Origin: Ignavibacteria bacterium UBA7675
GTDB taxonomy: Bacteria; Bacteroidota; Ignavibacteria; Kapaibacteriales; UB7675
Direction of reading: 5' to 3'
Length of the DNA: 64,000 nt
NCBI GenBank assembly: GCA_002483085.1
Contig: DLHF01000063.1
Span: 1-64,000 of the forward strand
Position numbers and translations under genes: made by a program. Shown here one piece after another: positions 18,456 to 28,232 of the stretch (the first letter of the stretch is position 1; every line of letters starts with the position of its first letter). The notes below the pieces were generated by a model, which ran no database searches, was not told where the DNA came from, and worked only from the letters and a program-made list of their open reading frames with translations.

Positions 18456-19238
18456 TCAAATTCGTTCCGGCAGATCGTAATTGGCGAACAGTAATTCACG
18501 TGCCTGGATGTTGTTCGTCGGGCCTGCCGTGTACTTGGTAGCAACCTCTCTCATACAGAACTCACTGAACACAGATCGCACCTGTGGCGTATCGTTGATC
18601 GACAGTAAGAACCTCCCTCGAATACCGGCCAGAAGGCTTGCCAGCCGCTGAAAGTCTTCCTTGCCAAACACCCCCTTGCCATAGTCCGTCTCGCAGTCCC
18701 AATAGGGCGGATCGATGTAGAAGAAGGTTCCTTCCAGATCATATCGCTTTATCAGTTCGGCATAGTGCAGGTTCTCTATATAGACACGGGAGAGCCGCAG
18801 ATGCACAGCCGACAGCTCTTCCTCTATCCGCAAGAGATTCAGGGAAGGCGGACGGGTTTTACTTACACCGAACTGCGGGCTCGCCGCCTTACCGCCAAAG
18901 GCCAGGCGCAACAGGTAGTAATACCTCGCGGCCCGCTGGATGTCCGTCATTGTGTGCGGTCGCTCTTCCACCAGGCGTCGGAACTCCTCACGGGCAACCA
19001 GAGACCACTTAAAGCACCTAATAAACTCCTCCAAATGGTTCTGTATCACTCTATACAGTGTTTGCAGTTCGCTATTAATGTCGTTCAGCACTTCGGCCTT
19101 TGACGGCTCCTCACGGGCAAAGAACAACCAGGCTGCGCCTGCGAACGGCTCGACGTAGGTTGTATGGGCAGGGATCAGCGGTGTCAAACGGCCAACAAGC
19201 CGGGACTTACCGCCCAGATAGCGCAGGAAACTTCTCAT
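18456..19238 (-). CDS. dam: Phage DNA adenine methyltransferase (D12/Dam class)
   Basis: 260 residues, N6-adenine methyltransferase. It starts with the class signature MRSFLRYLGGKSRLVGRL, then the SAM-binding TYVEPFAGAAWLFFAR and NDINSELQTLYRVI, and the catalytic FYIDPPYWDCET (DPPY about residue 175). This class usually methylates the A of GATC-like sites. As the last gene of the leftward late operon next to the phage left end, it probably modifies phage DNA to evade host restriction, a role Mom plays in phage Mu. The domain order (SAM site before DPPY) fits D12-class enzymes, and the length is normal. Confidence 0.92.
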   Translation of the reverse strand: MRSFLRYLGGKSRLVGRLTPLIPAHTTYVEPFAGAAWLFFAREEPSKAEVLNDINSELQTLYRVIQNHLEEFIRCFKWSLVAREEFRRLVEERPHTMTDIQRAARYYYLLRLAFGGKAASPQFGVSKTRPPSLNLLRIEEELSAVHLRLSRVYIENLHYAELIKRYDLEGTFFYIDPPYWDCETDYGKGVFGKEDFQRLASLLAGIRGRFLLSINDTPQVRSVFSEFCMREVATKYTAGPTNNIQARELLFANYDLPERI

Positions 19239-19301
19239 GGGTAAACCTCCGATAATGGGGTAAACAGTGAAACGGGACTCATTGAGATTCAGTCGCGAAA
19301 C

Positions 19302-19793
19302 TCATTCAAATATGAGCGGCATCCCTATCTGCACGAGCAGATCAGTGGTAGTAATGGCGACCGCTACGTGCTGGATAACGTCTTCCGTGCCGCTTGGGAC
19401 GGTTAGGGGGCTGTGAGAGACGTTCGGTGTGCCTACGCGCAGCCAAAGAGCGCTTCCGGGCGTAAATGACGCCCCAGGGACGGTAACGCGCTCCGGTTGG
19501 TCAAGAGAGACGACCTCGCCGGATGCGTATGTCCGCGAGGCAATAAAAAAAGCAATTTTCGAGTCGGAAAACAGCGGTGTGGCCTTGTAGAGCAGGCCAT
19601 CAGGACCAACAGCAACAGCGTAGCCCTTCGGCAGCTCCTCGGCGGCATAGGCAACGGACACGTCGGACGACGGCGCGGACTCGCTAATGGTAACGACATT
19701 CGCACCGGCAGAGCCCGTTTTTGGATAGTACGAATCGTGCTTACGTGTAATGCGGCCAGCCCGCTCCGGCTGTTGAAATCCTCCTGCCATCAC
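19302..19793 (-). CDS. Phage structural protein of unknown function
   Basis: 163 residues, beta-rich, with many Ser, Thr, Val and Gly and no enzymatic motif (SVAYAAEELPKGYAVAVGPDGLLYKAT, VTVPGASFTPGSALWLRVG). The phrase pattern resembles small capsid decoration or tail-appendage proteins with an SH3-like barrel, but I do not recognise a family. Its start overlaps the stop of the 617-residue tail protein by 4 bp (ATGA), so the two are translationally coupled. Two adjacent ATG codons could serve as start. Confidence 0.6.
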   Translation of the reverse strand: MMAGGFQQPERAGRITRKHDSYYPKTGSAGANVVTISESAPSSDVSVAYAAEELPKGYAVAVGPDGLLYKATPLFSDSKIAFFIASRTYASGEVVSLDQPERVTVPGASFTPGSALWLRVGTPNVSHSPLTVPSGTEDVIQHVAVAITTTDLLVQIGMPLIFE

Positions 19794-21643
19794 ACTACCC
19801 TTATTAGTTCAACATCTGCCTGCGATTTCGAGGCTTTCACTGTGATTTGGCGCAACCAATACGTGCCTGAATAGATAGAGAACCGACCCGGTAGAGTAAT
19901 CAGATAGGAACTACCTACGTGGTTAGGGCTGAACTTTTCGAGGCCAACGGTCGCCTTAAGCTTGCACTGGCTGCTGGATGAAAACCTCTGCGCAATAGCG
20001 CGAGGTATAACATTTGGCATGCCAGACACGCGCTGGATTTGTTTGGATGCGGCGTTGAAATCTTCTGTCAGTGCTGTAGGCGTAGGCGTACCCCACCAAT
20101 CAATTCCGTCGTAATACTGGCAGTGGTCGTGCACGCGAAAAAACGGATCAAACACCCATGCGCCATCGAACCAGGCGGGCGTGTCCTGATAGTAAATCTT
20201 CCTGAAATCGCGAATGCCGGTCGCGCGCTTTACAGCGTCGCCGGTGACATCGTTCGTAACGTCGTCGTAGTATGTAGTCCGAGCGCTCGGCAAATTATGC
20301 GCGATCATTTTCGCCTCCCAGTCCTCCTGGTTCTGACCACCGGCGATGTAGTGGCGGTATTCGTCTGCATCCTCGGAATTTGACGTGTCGATATTGAACG
20401 CCGCACTACGCATCGTGTACTCACCCTCGGTGATTTCATAGTCGCCTATGAACTCCGTAGCAGCATCTACAGACTGTTCGTCATAGATCGTTTGCAGCGT
20501 CGGGCCACTTTTTAGCGTCAGAATTGCGGTGCCGTATAAGCTGCTCGTTTGCCAAATCAATTTCGCACCCACCGACACAGTCCAGTTCTCGATTGCATCC
20601 AACATCGTTTCGCCCTCAAATCCAGCCGCTCGGCTGGTAGCCGGCACAAGAAGGCCTGCCACTGGGGATACGGACTGTAGCACTACGGCAATCAGATATC
20701 GGGTATCCTCGCCACTGTTCAGTTCAGCGCCAGGTTCATTTTCAGGTGTATACGACTGTCGGAACAGCTTTAGGTGGTCATTTGCGAACATATCGCCAGT
20801 TAGAGTGCTGGCAGCAACGCGGTAGAACCCATACAGTTCATTCAAAAATTCGCGTCCGGCGTTGTTTAATACCAGCAGCGAGATCATCACCATAGTGCTC
20901 GTTAGCCCAGGTGAATCAAGCAGTAAGTATGATTTGCCAGCAATCTGAAACGCATACTCATAGGCACGTGAGGCTACTTTATAGGTAAATGGATCGGCCT
21001 CGACGAGTACGCGATGCAACAGCCGTTTGCCATAATCGAAAACAGACCAGCTCCTCACAATCGAGAACAAAAGATTCTCGACAACGATTTCGGCAGTCTG
21101 CTTACCCAGCCCGACTGTGGTGGTAGGCGACCGCACACCGCGCTGCACGCCGATGAAGTACACAGGGGCAAACGGCAGAGCGCCGGGGGCAATTTCATCA
21201 AAATACGAGCGCAGCCCTTCAGGTATGGAGCCTATTGTGTAGTCTGCACCATCGCCATAATCGGTGCGCAGTATCCACGTGTTGTAAATCCGCCACGACG
21301 CAATGTCTCCTTCGGGTCCCAGCGAAAACTGGGCATAGGCTGGCGCTATGCGGCTGTACAGCACATCGAATAGATCGTCGGACGCCAATGCTGTGTCGAA
21401 CTTCAGTTTCATAGTTGGAGCCGACGCCAAACCGATAGGCAGCTTCTCAAAACCCGCAGTGATCTCATCGACTGATTCAGGCAGGAATACATCGTCCTGC
21501 AACTTCTCCCAGACAGCCCAATCGCCCGTACCACCGGCGCGGTTATTCTGCCAATCGCTACTAGCCGGACGCAACTCTAGCCGCCAGCGCCAGCCGTTGG
21601 TGCCAACCCACTCCCGGTAATAACAATTATCAGCATAGCTCAT
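19790..21643 (-). CDS. Putative tail tip / baseplate protein
   Basis: 617 residues, with no signal peptide or membrane segment. The N terminus is rich in aromatic residues (YYREWVGTNGWRWRLELRP), and the body is a mixed alpha/beta protein. It lies right after the tape measure and a 164-residue gene, where siphophages encode distal tail and tail-associated proteins, and that position is the main evidence for the role. It shares 4-bp overlaps with both neighbours. I recognise no named family. Confidence 0.6.
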   Translation of the reverse strand: MSYADNCYYREWVGTNGWRWRLELRPASSDWQNNRAGGTGDWAVWEKLQDDVFLPESVDEITAGFEKLPIGLASAPTMKLKFDTALASDDLFDVLYSRIAPAYAQFSLGPEGDIASWRIYNTWILRTDYGDGADYTIGSIPEGLRSYFDEIAPGALPFAPVYFIGVQRGVRSPTTTVGLGKQTAEIVVENLLFSIVRSWSVFDYGKRLLHRVLVEADPFTYKVASRAYEYAFQIAGKSYLLLDSPGLTSTMVMISLLVLNNAGREFLNELYGFYRVAASTLTGDMFANDHLKLFRQSYTPENEPGAELNSGEDTRYLIAVVLQSVSPVAGLLVPATSRAAGFEGETMLDAIENWTVSVGAKLIWQTSSLYGTAILTLKSGPTLQTIYDEQSVDAATEFIGDYEITEGEYTMRSAAFNIDTSNSEDADEYRHYIAGGQNQEDWEAKMIAHNLPSARTTYYDDVTNDVTGDAVKRATGIRDFRKIYYQDTPAWFDGAWVFDPFFRVHDHCQYYDGIDWWGTPTPTALTEDFNAASKQIQRVSGMPNVIPRAIAQRFSSSSQCKLKATVGLEKFSPNHVGSSYLITLPGRFSIYSGTYWLRQITVKASKSQADVELIRVV

Positions 21644-22134
21644 GCGGACACCTCACGCGCTCTCCACACCTGCGACACATCCGTCCAGGCCGCCGCTTCC
21701 ACCATCGACGATTCGATCTGTTCCGGCTCGACGCGCACCGGCAGCAGCGCGTAGGTGAGTGGGAAATTTACGGAATCGTGGTAGCGCGTCGGCGCTTCCA
21801 GACCCGAGGTAGCAGGGCGGGAAATCCACAGGTACGGCTGTTTGCATACCGTGCGGAACTGTAGCAGTGTGTCGCTGTTCTGCGGTACGTCCTCACTGAT
21901 CGGGAGCGAATTCCAGAACGGCACGAATTTGATCGCGAGCACAAGACGATCCAGGCGCGGCGATACCAGCACACCGCCCAGATAGACAGTCGCATCGCCC
22001 TGCTTCTCGTGATCGTGCTTCATGGTGAGCACGGCGAGCTCAATCGCGACTGCATCCTCGTGTGCCGCCGCCACCGCGAAATCCGGATCGGTGCTCGGCG
22101 TACCTGTGTATTTGATGAAAAAGAAGTTGCTCAT
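21640..22134 (-). CDS. Putative distal tail protein
   Basis: 164 residues encoded directly downstream of the tape measure gene. The composition is that of a mixed structural protein (FFFIKYTGTPSTDPDFAVAAAHED, VYLGGVLVSPRLDRLVLAIKFVPFWNSLPI). Small genes at this position usually encode a distal tail or tape-measure-capping protein. No family motif is recognised. It overlaps the next gene by 4 bp (ATGA). Confidence 0.5.
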   Translation of the reverse strand: MSNFFFIKYTGTPSTDPDFAVAAAHEDAVAIELAVLTMKHDHEKQGDATVYLGGVLVSPRLDRLVLAIKFVPFWNSLPISEDVPQNSDTLLQFRTVCKQPYLWISRPATSGLEAPTRYHDSVNFPLTYALLPVRVEPEQIESSMVEAAAWTDVSQVWRAREVSA

Positions 22135-22144
22135 TTTAGGTTAC

Positions 22145-25100
22145 TCATTTTAGCAGGCTCTCGCGTTGTTTGATGTGGAGCAATCCCGTCATGTCGTCGC
22201 CATCGATGCGCAGGGGGACAGGCGGGACGTCGACACGCGTAGAGTGTCGGAACTGGGCCTGTAGCTCCTGCACGTCGCGCCGTAACTCCGCGTTCTCCTG
22301 TTGCAATTTTCTCGTCTGCCGGTCGATAGCGGCCTCGACGCGGGACGAATGCGCTACTTCGTCCGGGCGGGTAGCAGCGGGGCCGGATGAGGCCGTGTAG
22401 CGTTCCCTCCGGAACTTCTCCGCGAGCGATTTTTCAATGCGGGGAATGAAATATTCCTCCAGCGGCCTGCCGGTCGTATTCAACCAGCGCAGGGCGTCCT
22501 CGTTCGATGAATAACGACCCCTTGCCAGCGTGCCTTCTGCGGTGACTACCGATTCACTCAGCGACAGATAGCGCGGTATATCATCCGATTTAGTTGTGCC
22601 CGGCCCCTGTATGTTTACTTCGCCCATATTGCGGCCCAGTCCCGCTTTTGCTGCGGCAGCCAGACCGTAGAGCGTCGCCGTCAGCCCGGCAGCAACCGCT
22701 ATGCCGAACGGCCCCATCTGAGCCACTGTCGTGCCAAATATCCCAGCCACCCACACAGGGATTTGAGCCTGCAACACCTGCACGGCGCTATCAACAACGA
22801 CGAGGCCAAACTTCTTAAACGTCAACTCGCCCGCAACCGCATAGGCCGCGAGTGCAGCACTGGCCTGGAGCGCGCTATTATTCAGTATCTCATCGCGCTG
22901 TGCAGCGATAGCCTTCTCGTTCTGTACCGATGCAGAGAGCAAATTGGCGTACTTCTCCTGTGCTTTTGCGCTCTTGTCGCCAAATCGCTCCGCCATCTTC
23001 TCCAGACCAGCCACCGCGCCCTTTTGCGCCGCCTCGAATACGTTCACCGATGCAGTGCCGAGCTCGCGCCGCCTCTGCTCCAGTGCAGCGGATTTCGACA
23101 GATAATCTTCGTACATCAGCTCGCGGCGGTCGAACGAGGATTTTAGATCCGCTTCCTCTTTGTCGAGGGCTTTTTTCTTGTTGTCGAGTTCGCCAGTCTT
23201 GTCGGGATTCGTGGCGTCCAGATATGCCTGATACATCCCTTCCCGGATGGCAAGCGAGGCGGCCACGAGCGTGTTTGTATCGCGCAGATACGCCTGTTCT
23301 GCATCGCGCTTTGCGCCGAGGAAATCCAGCTCTGCCTGAAGCTCTAATGCTTTATTGCCCCGTGCTTCCTTCAGGCGCTCCTGGAGCGTGATCCGGGCCT
23401 CCAGTATGGTGAGGTCACGGGTGCGTCGGGCCAGGTCTGTATCCGATTCGATCTGCACACGCTCGACTTCGAGTGCATTGGCTTCGGCCTGTTCGACAAC
23501 TGCCCGGCCCTGTAATTGCAAAGCGTTCTGGATGCCTTCGTCGGTCGTGAGCGCCTCGCGCTGTGCAGTAGCTAAATTGCGCCGGGCAGACAGGATTGCG
23601 GCGAGCCCGCCATCCAGCAGCGCCCGCTGGAGCTCGACCTGTGCGGCCTGTACTTTTACGTTGTTCGCTACGAGCTCCGCGATCTCGGCATCGTTGTTCT
23701 GCTTTAGGATGCCGAGACGCAACGCACCGGCACGGCGCACGGCGTCGAGTGATCCCGTTGCAGCAAATGAATTTTCAGCGAGCTGGAGTTGCTGCTGGAG
23801 GGCTTCGGTCTGCGCCCGCGTCGCTTCTTCTGCGGTCTTGCGTTCAGTGTCCACCCGGCGCTGTGCGAGCTTCGAGATCAGCTCTTCACGCTTCAGAATA
23901 CCCTGGGCTTCAACAAGAAGGATCTGTTCGGAGAACGAGTCCTGCAACTGTTTGCGTTCGGCAGCGGAGGTCTTTTCGATGGACTCAACTTTGGTGCGTT
24001 CCGAGCGCAAGAGTGCGAGCTTTTCCTCCTGTGCGTCCTGGAGCGCCTGCAATTCTTTCTGGCCGTCATCGGTGATCTGCTGGCGCAGATTCTCGGCGCG
24101 TATCTTCGCGTTCTCGCCCTGCACTTTTGCGATCTGGTCTAGCAGGCTCTTTTGCTCCTCGACTTTGCCGGGCGTCGGCACGGCGGCTTCGGCGACCTGA
24201 TCTGCGGCGTCCTGCGCGGCCTTTACTTCCTCGCCACTCGCGCCTTTCAGCGCGGCAACACGGGTGGTGGAGAACTTCTGTATGCCGTTACGCAGGGCGA
24301 TCTCATCAGATGCGTCGACCTTAAAGTTCGACAGGGCTTTGATGAATAGCTGCGTTTTATTCTCTACGTCTACAATATCCTGTTCGGTGAAAATGTCCGC
24401 TTTGAACTTCTCTACTTCTTTGTTGATCTCGCGGCCCTTGTCGCTCAATATCCCGAACGTTCCAAACCTGTCGTCGATAATCTCCGACAAATCGCCAGCG
24501 GCGACATTGACTTCGAGGAAGAGCTGCGTTTTGCGGTTCTGTGCTGTCTGTTTGTCCAGTTCGGTGAGTTGCGCCGACAGCTTGCCCAGTTCGTCGACGC
24601 TTTTACGGCTCTGTTCCTGGAGCGAGCCAAGATTGTCGCCGAACGCTTTCGTGTTGTCGATCAGTCCCGGATAGGTCGTATTGATGCGCGTTTGCAGTTC
24701 ATTAAATCGGGACTGTTCGGCGGCTGTGAGTTTGGCTTTTTGTCCCAGTTTGGTGTACTCATCCACCAGGCTTTGATTGCCCTTGATCTGCGCCTGTGTC
24801 GCGACGTTCTCTTCGCGCTTCTTCGCGATCAGCTCCGCCTCGGCTTTGGCTTCGTCGAGTTGTTCTTCTGCGGTAACGTTGATCGCATCGGACAGCAACT
24901 TGTACCCTGCAACGAGCGCGAGAACCGCGATCCCGACAGCGACGAACGGATTGAGAGCCATGATCGCGTTCAGCGCACCCTGGGCGAGTGTCGCAATCTT
25001 GGTGGCGATCGTTGCGGTATTGGTGACAATCGTGTATGCGCCATAGGCGACAGTGATCGCGATGAGCATGGGCGCGGCTGTTTGCAGTACATCGACGAAC

Positions 25101-26524
25101 GCTTTCACACCTGTGAGAGCTCCGGACACAAAGCCGCCGATGAGCGACAGCGCACCTTTCAGCGCCGGTTCGACTGCCTGGAACGCCCCGATTGCGGCAT
25201 CGGTAATTTGCGCCTGCCCGCGAGCGAGCTGTGCGGCAAATGTATTCTGGTTTACAGCTGCCTGTTCGGTCGCGGTGTTGGTTCCTGTTATCGCAATCCG
25301 GAGTTTGTCCTGATCGTCGACACTGCGAATGAGAATGGAAGCTGCTGCCGCGTTTTCCGTGCCGAACAACTTGGTGGTGAGCGCGGCATCACTCGAAACC
25401 TTTTGCAATTCACGCAGTCGATCCGTGAACGGCAATGCCGTATCCGAGAGCTTCTGAATATCCACGCCCGCACCGCGCAACTCCTTCTGTACATCAGCCG
25501 GAAGGAATCGTCCTTCCCCTAATTTCCCGAGCACATTCCGGAGTGCGGTTCCGGCCTCGGCTCCTACTTTCCCGCCCGCCGCCAGCGCCTGTATAGCGGC
25601 GTTTGTTTCCTCAAAACTCACCTTTGCACCGCTGGCTGCAACACCCGCGACTTTGATCGCATCGGCCACCTGCGGCACCTCGGCTGCGCCGAATTTCGCA
25701 CCCGCCGCGAGCACATTCATCTGGGATGCCATTTCAGCGGCGGCGGCGTTTGCATCGCCCAGAGGAATCTGGAATTGTAACAATCCGGTCGTGAGCGCAT
25801 CCATCGATGCAGCCGCATCGTCGCCGGTCGCAGCACTCAACACATTAACCGCCCGCGTCATTTGTTCGAGTGCGGATGGCGTCGATGCGATGTCGGGCCC
25901 GAGCTTTGAGAGGATGCCTTTGAAGGCCGTCAGATTACCCGTAGCGGAACCGCCGAACTCAATGGCGAGAGATCGGGCTTTATCGGCGAGGTTTTCCAGT
26001 GGCGCACCGGCAACGCCGGTAATAGCGGAGAGTTCCGCAACACCTGCGCGGAACTCTGACCCTTTTTCAATTGCGTTCTGGAGGCCGTCAACAAAACCGC
26101 CGACACCCGAGGCGAGAAGATTCCCGGCAGCGAAGGAGAGCGCCGTTTTCCCGACCTCTCCCAATTTGGAGAATGCGCCACCTGCGTTCCTTGCTTTATC
26201 ACCGGCCTTGTCGGTGGCGTCCCCGGCCCGGTTGACTTCGTCGGTGAGTGGCTTTAGTGCAGCGCCGTCGCCGAGCTTCTGAAACCGACCCGACGCGTCA
26301 CGCGCACGGGCCGCCATCGTATCGGTTTCGGTCGAGACCTTGCGCACATTGTCGGTGAGTTGTGCTGCTGCTTCTGACGCGGTACCGAGCGCCGCGCCAA
26401 TGGTGCGGCCACCGGCAAAATCGACATTGCCGAGGGCTTTCGTGGTCGCCTCCGTTCGTGCCCTTGTTGGCTCATCAACCAGGTAGCGGACGACAATATC
26501 TACAGTATTTCTTGCCACGTTCAA
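22145..26524 (-). CDS. Tail tape measure protein (TP901 type)
   Basis: About 1459 residues, the longest phage gene, which sets tail length and carries DNA-injection functions. Residues about 140-420 match the TP901 core (RAGVAELSAITGVAGAPLENLADKAR, GNLTAFKGILSKLG, AVNVLSAATGDDAAASMDALTTG). Hydrophobic segments follow (about 450-560, PMLIAITVAYGAYTIV, NPFVAVGIAVLALVAGYKL). A long coiled-coil region with Glu/Gln/Arg/Lys repeats spans about 640-1170, another hydrophobic stretch lies near 1290-1330 (FGIAVAAGLTATLYGLAAAAKAG), and the C terminus is again coiled-coil. The start is uncertain: the longest frame begins with TTG, and a GTG two codons later (26518) is as good. Confidence 0.93.
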   Translation of the reverse strand: MNVARNTVDIVVRYLVDEPTRARTEATTKALGNVDFAGGRTIGAALGTASEAAAQLTDNVRKVSTETDTMAARARDASGRFQKLGDGAALKPLTDEVNRAGDATDKAGDKARNAGGAFSKLGEVGKTALSFAAGNLLASGVGGFVDGLQNAIEKGSEFRAGVAELSAITGVAGAPLENLADKARSLAIEFGGSATGNLTAFKGILSKLGPDIASTPSALEQMTRAVNVLSAATGDDAAASMDALTTGLLQFQIPLGDANAAAAEMASQMNVLAAGAKFGAAEVPQVADAIKVAGVAASGAKVSFEETNAAIQALAAGGKVGAEAGTALRNVLGKLGEGRFLPADVQKELRGAGVDIQKLSDTALPFTDRLRELQKVSSDAALTTKLFGTENAAAASILIRSVDDQDKLRIAITGTNTATEQAAVNQNTFAAQLARGQAQITDAAIGAFQAVEPALKGALSLIGGFVSGALTGVKAFVDVLQTAAPMLIAITVAYGAYTIVTNTATIATKIATLAQGALNAIMALNPFVAVGIAVLALVAGYKLLSDAINVTAEEQLDEAKAEAELIAKKREENVATQAQIKGNQSLVDEYTKLGQKAKLTAAEQSRFNELQTRINTTYPGLIDNTKAFGDNLGSLQEQSRKSVDELGKLSAQLTELDKQTAQNRKTQLFLEVNVAAGDLSEIIDDRFGTFGILSDKGREINKEVEKFKADIFTEQDIVDVENKTQLFIKALSNFKVDASDEIALRNGIQKFSTTRVAALKGASGEEVKAAQDAADQVAEAAVPTPGKVEEQKSLLDQIAKVQGENAKIRAENLRQQITDDGQKELQALQDAQEEKLALLRSERTKVESIEKTSAAERKQLQDSFSEQILLVEAQGILKREELISKLAQRRVDTERKTAEEATRAQTEALQQQLQLAENSFAATGSLDAVRRAGALRLGILKQNNDAEIAELVANNVKVQAAQVELQRALLDGGLAAILSARRNLATAQREALTTDEGIQNALQLQGRAVVEQAEANALEVERVQIESDTDLARRTRDLTILEARITLQERLKEARGNKALELQAELDFLGAKRDAEQAYLRDTNTLVAASLAIREGMYQAYLDATNPDKTGELDNKKKALDKEEADLKSSFDRRELMYEDYLSKSAALEQRRRELGTASVNVFEAAQKGAVAGLEKMAERFGDKSAKAQEKYANLLSASVQNEKAIAAQRDEILNNSALQASAALAAYAVAGELTFKKFGLVVVDSAVQVLQAQIPVWVAGIFGTTVAQMGPFGIAVAAGLTATLYGLAAAAKAGLGRNMGEVNIQGPGTTKSDDIPRYLSLSESVVTAEGTLARGRYSSNEDALRWLNTTGRPLEEYFIPRIEKSLAEKFRRERYTASSGPAATRPDEVAHSSRVEAAIDRQTRKLQQENAELRRDVQELQAQFRHSTRVDVPPVPLRIDGDDMTGLLHIKQRESLLK

Positions 26525-26599
26525 CCACGCCCGCTGCCTGCGTGTAGGTTGAGAACTCTTCGAGAGAAAGCCCCGGTGTGGACGGGGCTTATATCTGCA

Positions 26600-26962
26600 T
26601 CAATAATTGGCGGCCCGCTGCAACAGTAGTATCTGTACCACCTCGACGTAGCTGCCGTCCATGAGTCGTTCGTATTCGCCCGCCGATCCGCCCGCCGCCT
26701 GGTAGCACTGCATCCGGACGCGCCATGCCGCCGAGGTGTACGGGCCATAACCCTCGCGCTCGCAGGGGATCAGATTCCAGGCGTTCCAGTATGGCGGCGG
26801 CTTTGACTGCTCTTCGGGCGTCTTTGCTTTTTTGACGACAAACGCAGGCGTCTGGCACAGCCATGCAATCTCGTTGTCCTCGGCTTTTAACTCATCCTCG
26901 AAATCGTGAGATCGCTGATGCGACCTCCTCATCGGGCTGCGACATCCAGAACTCTGAATCAT
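26600..26962 (-). CDS. Tail assembly chaperone, downstream frame (probable frameshift product T)
   Basis: This short frame between the 184-residue chaperone and the tape measure is the position of lambda gene T. In this frame the meaningful text begins near DFEDELKAEDNEIAWLCQTPAF and ends YVEVVQILLLQRAANY, about 100 residues. The region before that is just a shadow of the G frame. Expression is probably by ribosomal frameshift at TTT_CGA (26898-26903), giving a G-T fusion. Independent initiation at an ATG at 26932 is possible but has no separate ribosome binding site of normal spacing. The coordinates therefore give the open frame, not a certain start. Confidence 0.65.
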   Translation of the reverse strand: MIQSSGCRSPMRRSHQRSHDFEDELKAEDNEIAWLCQTPAFVVKKAKTPEEQSKPPPYWNAWNLIPCEREGYGPYTSAAWRVRMQCYQAAGGSAGEYERLMDGSYVEVVQILLLQRAANY

Positions 26963-27446
26963 ACTCGCTGTTCAGGAGCGCCTTGTGTTCGGGCGTGACA
27001 CCGCGCATGTCCAGTATCAGCTTCAGATACCCGACGTTGTATTTCGTGCCAACGCCTACCGATGCGAGGTTGCGCACAGCCTGTTCCTGCTTTATCTCTT
27101 CGTAGATTCTATCGGCGTCGGCAATCGCCTTCTCCGCATTCTTGATTTCCTTCTGCAACTGACTTGGCGATGCCGCGCCTTCCTTCGTCAGCAGACCCGG
27201 ATCGGCGAGCAGGTTCCGCGCATTATCGATGGCAGTCTGCGCATTATTGATGGCAGTCTGCGCTTGTGCGGCACGTGCCAACAGGCGCTTGGATGCCGCG
27301 TCCCACTGCTCGGCTTCGTCGATATGTTTCTGGTTCAGTTCCATGTATTGCATGCGCAGCCTGGGAGTAAGGGGGCGGAGCTTGCATCCGAACTCTTCGG
27401 TTTCGCCGTCCGGCGTCTCATGGTACAGTCTGATAACTTCTTTCAT
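26892..27446 (-). CDS. Tail assembly chaperone (G-like)
   Basis: 184 residues, alpha-helical and coiled-coil rich (SKRLLARAAQAQTAINNAQTAIDNARNLL, LQKEIKNAEKAIADADRIYEEIKQEQAVRNLAS). Position just upstream of the tape measure and just downstream of the tail tube gene is that of gpG-type chaperones, which hold the tape measure during tail assembly. The final codons overlap the next frame and contain a plausible +1 shift site three codons before the TGA stop. A Shine-Dalgarno-like GAGGAGG lies about 20 nt before the slip site. Confidence 0.75.
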   Translation of the reverse strand: MKEVIRLYHETPDGETEEFGCKLRPLTPRLRMQYMELNQKHIDEAEQWDAASKRLLARAAQAQTAINNAQTAIDNARNLLADPGLLTKEGAASPSQLQKEIKNAEKAIADADRIYEEIKQEQAVRNLASVGVGTKYNVGYLKLILDMRGVTPEHKALLNSEYDSEFWMSQPDEEVASAISRFRG

Positions 27447-27527
27447 ATCCGTGTTGTATTATGTGATTGGAAAATGAGTCTGAATAAATGCGGCCAGCCG
27501 CACTCGCTGGCCGCACGAGAGCACTAC

Positions 27528-28163
27528 TTATGCGGCTTCGGTCAGGAAGAACCGGTCGTAGTAGTACTTATAGCCGAGTACCGGATCGGTAATGGTCGCG
27601 ACATCGATCAGGTCGGCAACGAACAGGTCGGCGGCGATTGTCAGTCCCGAGGCGGCCAGGCACGGCACCGATACAAACTCGAACCCCGGTGCAACCCAGT
27701 CACCGGCTTTTTGCGAGTGTCCGCCTGATGTCTTTTTGAGTGTACCGATTGCGCCGTACACCATGCGTTTTGTGCCGCCACTGATTACGCCACCGTAGGA
27801 CAGACACAGTACATGCACACCGCCTGAAGCGGAGCCGCCGATACTGCGGCCTGTCTCATCTATAAGCGTTTGCGTTGTCACCGTGGCGCTGGACGACGTG
27901 CGGGGGACGAGAACCTTAACCGCCGCATCTGACGTGTCGTCGAGCGTTGTCTGATTGATCTTGATGTTCAGCTCGCCGGTCTCTGTGATCGAGTAATCGG
28001 TCTGCACGACAATACCGTCGCCGGTCGTACCGCCCAGTACCAGTGCCGCGCCGGATGCGGCGGTGGCTTCGGTTGTGCCGGACGTTCCTGAATAGATGGT
28101 GGCATGGTCTGCACTTACGCGAAAAAACGCACAGCGACCACCACCGGAATTAATAGCACCCAT
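27528..28163 (-). CDS. Putative major tail tube protein
   Basis: 211 residues, beta-rich, Gly/Thr/Ser/Val-rich (TSGTTEATAASGAALVLGGTTGDGIVVQTDYSITETGELNIKINQ), ending in an aromatic tail (VLGYKYYYDRFFLTEAA). No catalytic motif. Upstream of the chaperone pair and tape measure is where siphophages encode the tube protein, and its size and composition fit. The role rests mainly on position. Some other tail protein remains possible. Confidence 0.6.
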   Translation of the reverse strand: MGAINSGGGRCAFFRVSADHATIYSGTSGTTEATAASGAALVLGGTTGDGIVVQTDYSITETGELNIKINQTTLDDTSDAAVKVLVPRTSSSATVTTQTLIDETGRSIGGSASGGVHVLCLSYGGVISGGTKRMVYGAIGTLKKTSGGHSQKAGDWVAPGFEFVSVPCLAASGLTIAADLFVADLIDVATITDPVLGYKYYYDRFFLTEAA

Positions 28164-28232
28164 GTAGACATCCCATTGGAGAGATAGAGTAATCGCCTGC
28201 TGTGATTTAATCGCTACGTGTGGTTGAAATTT

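Noticed and set aside
24569..25522. Long forward frame (317 residues) opposite the tape measure gene
   Set aside because: Cys/Arg-rich shadow of Ala/Glu-rich coding sequence; the tape measure frame is clearly real.
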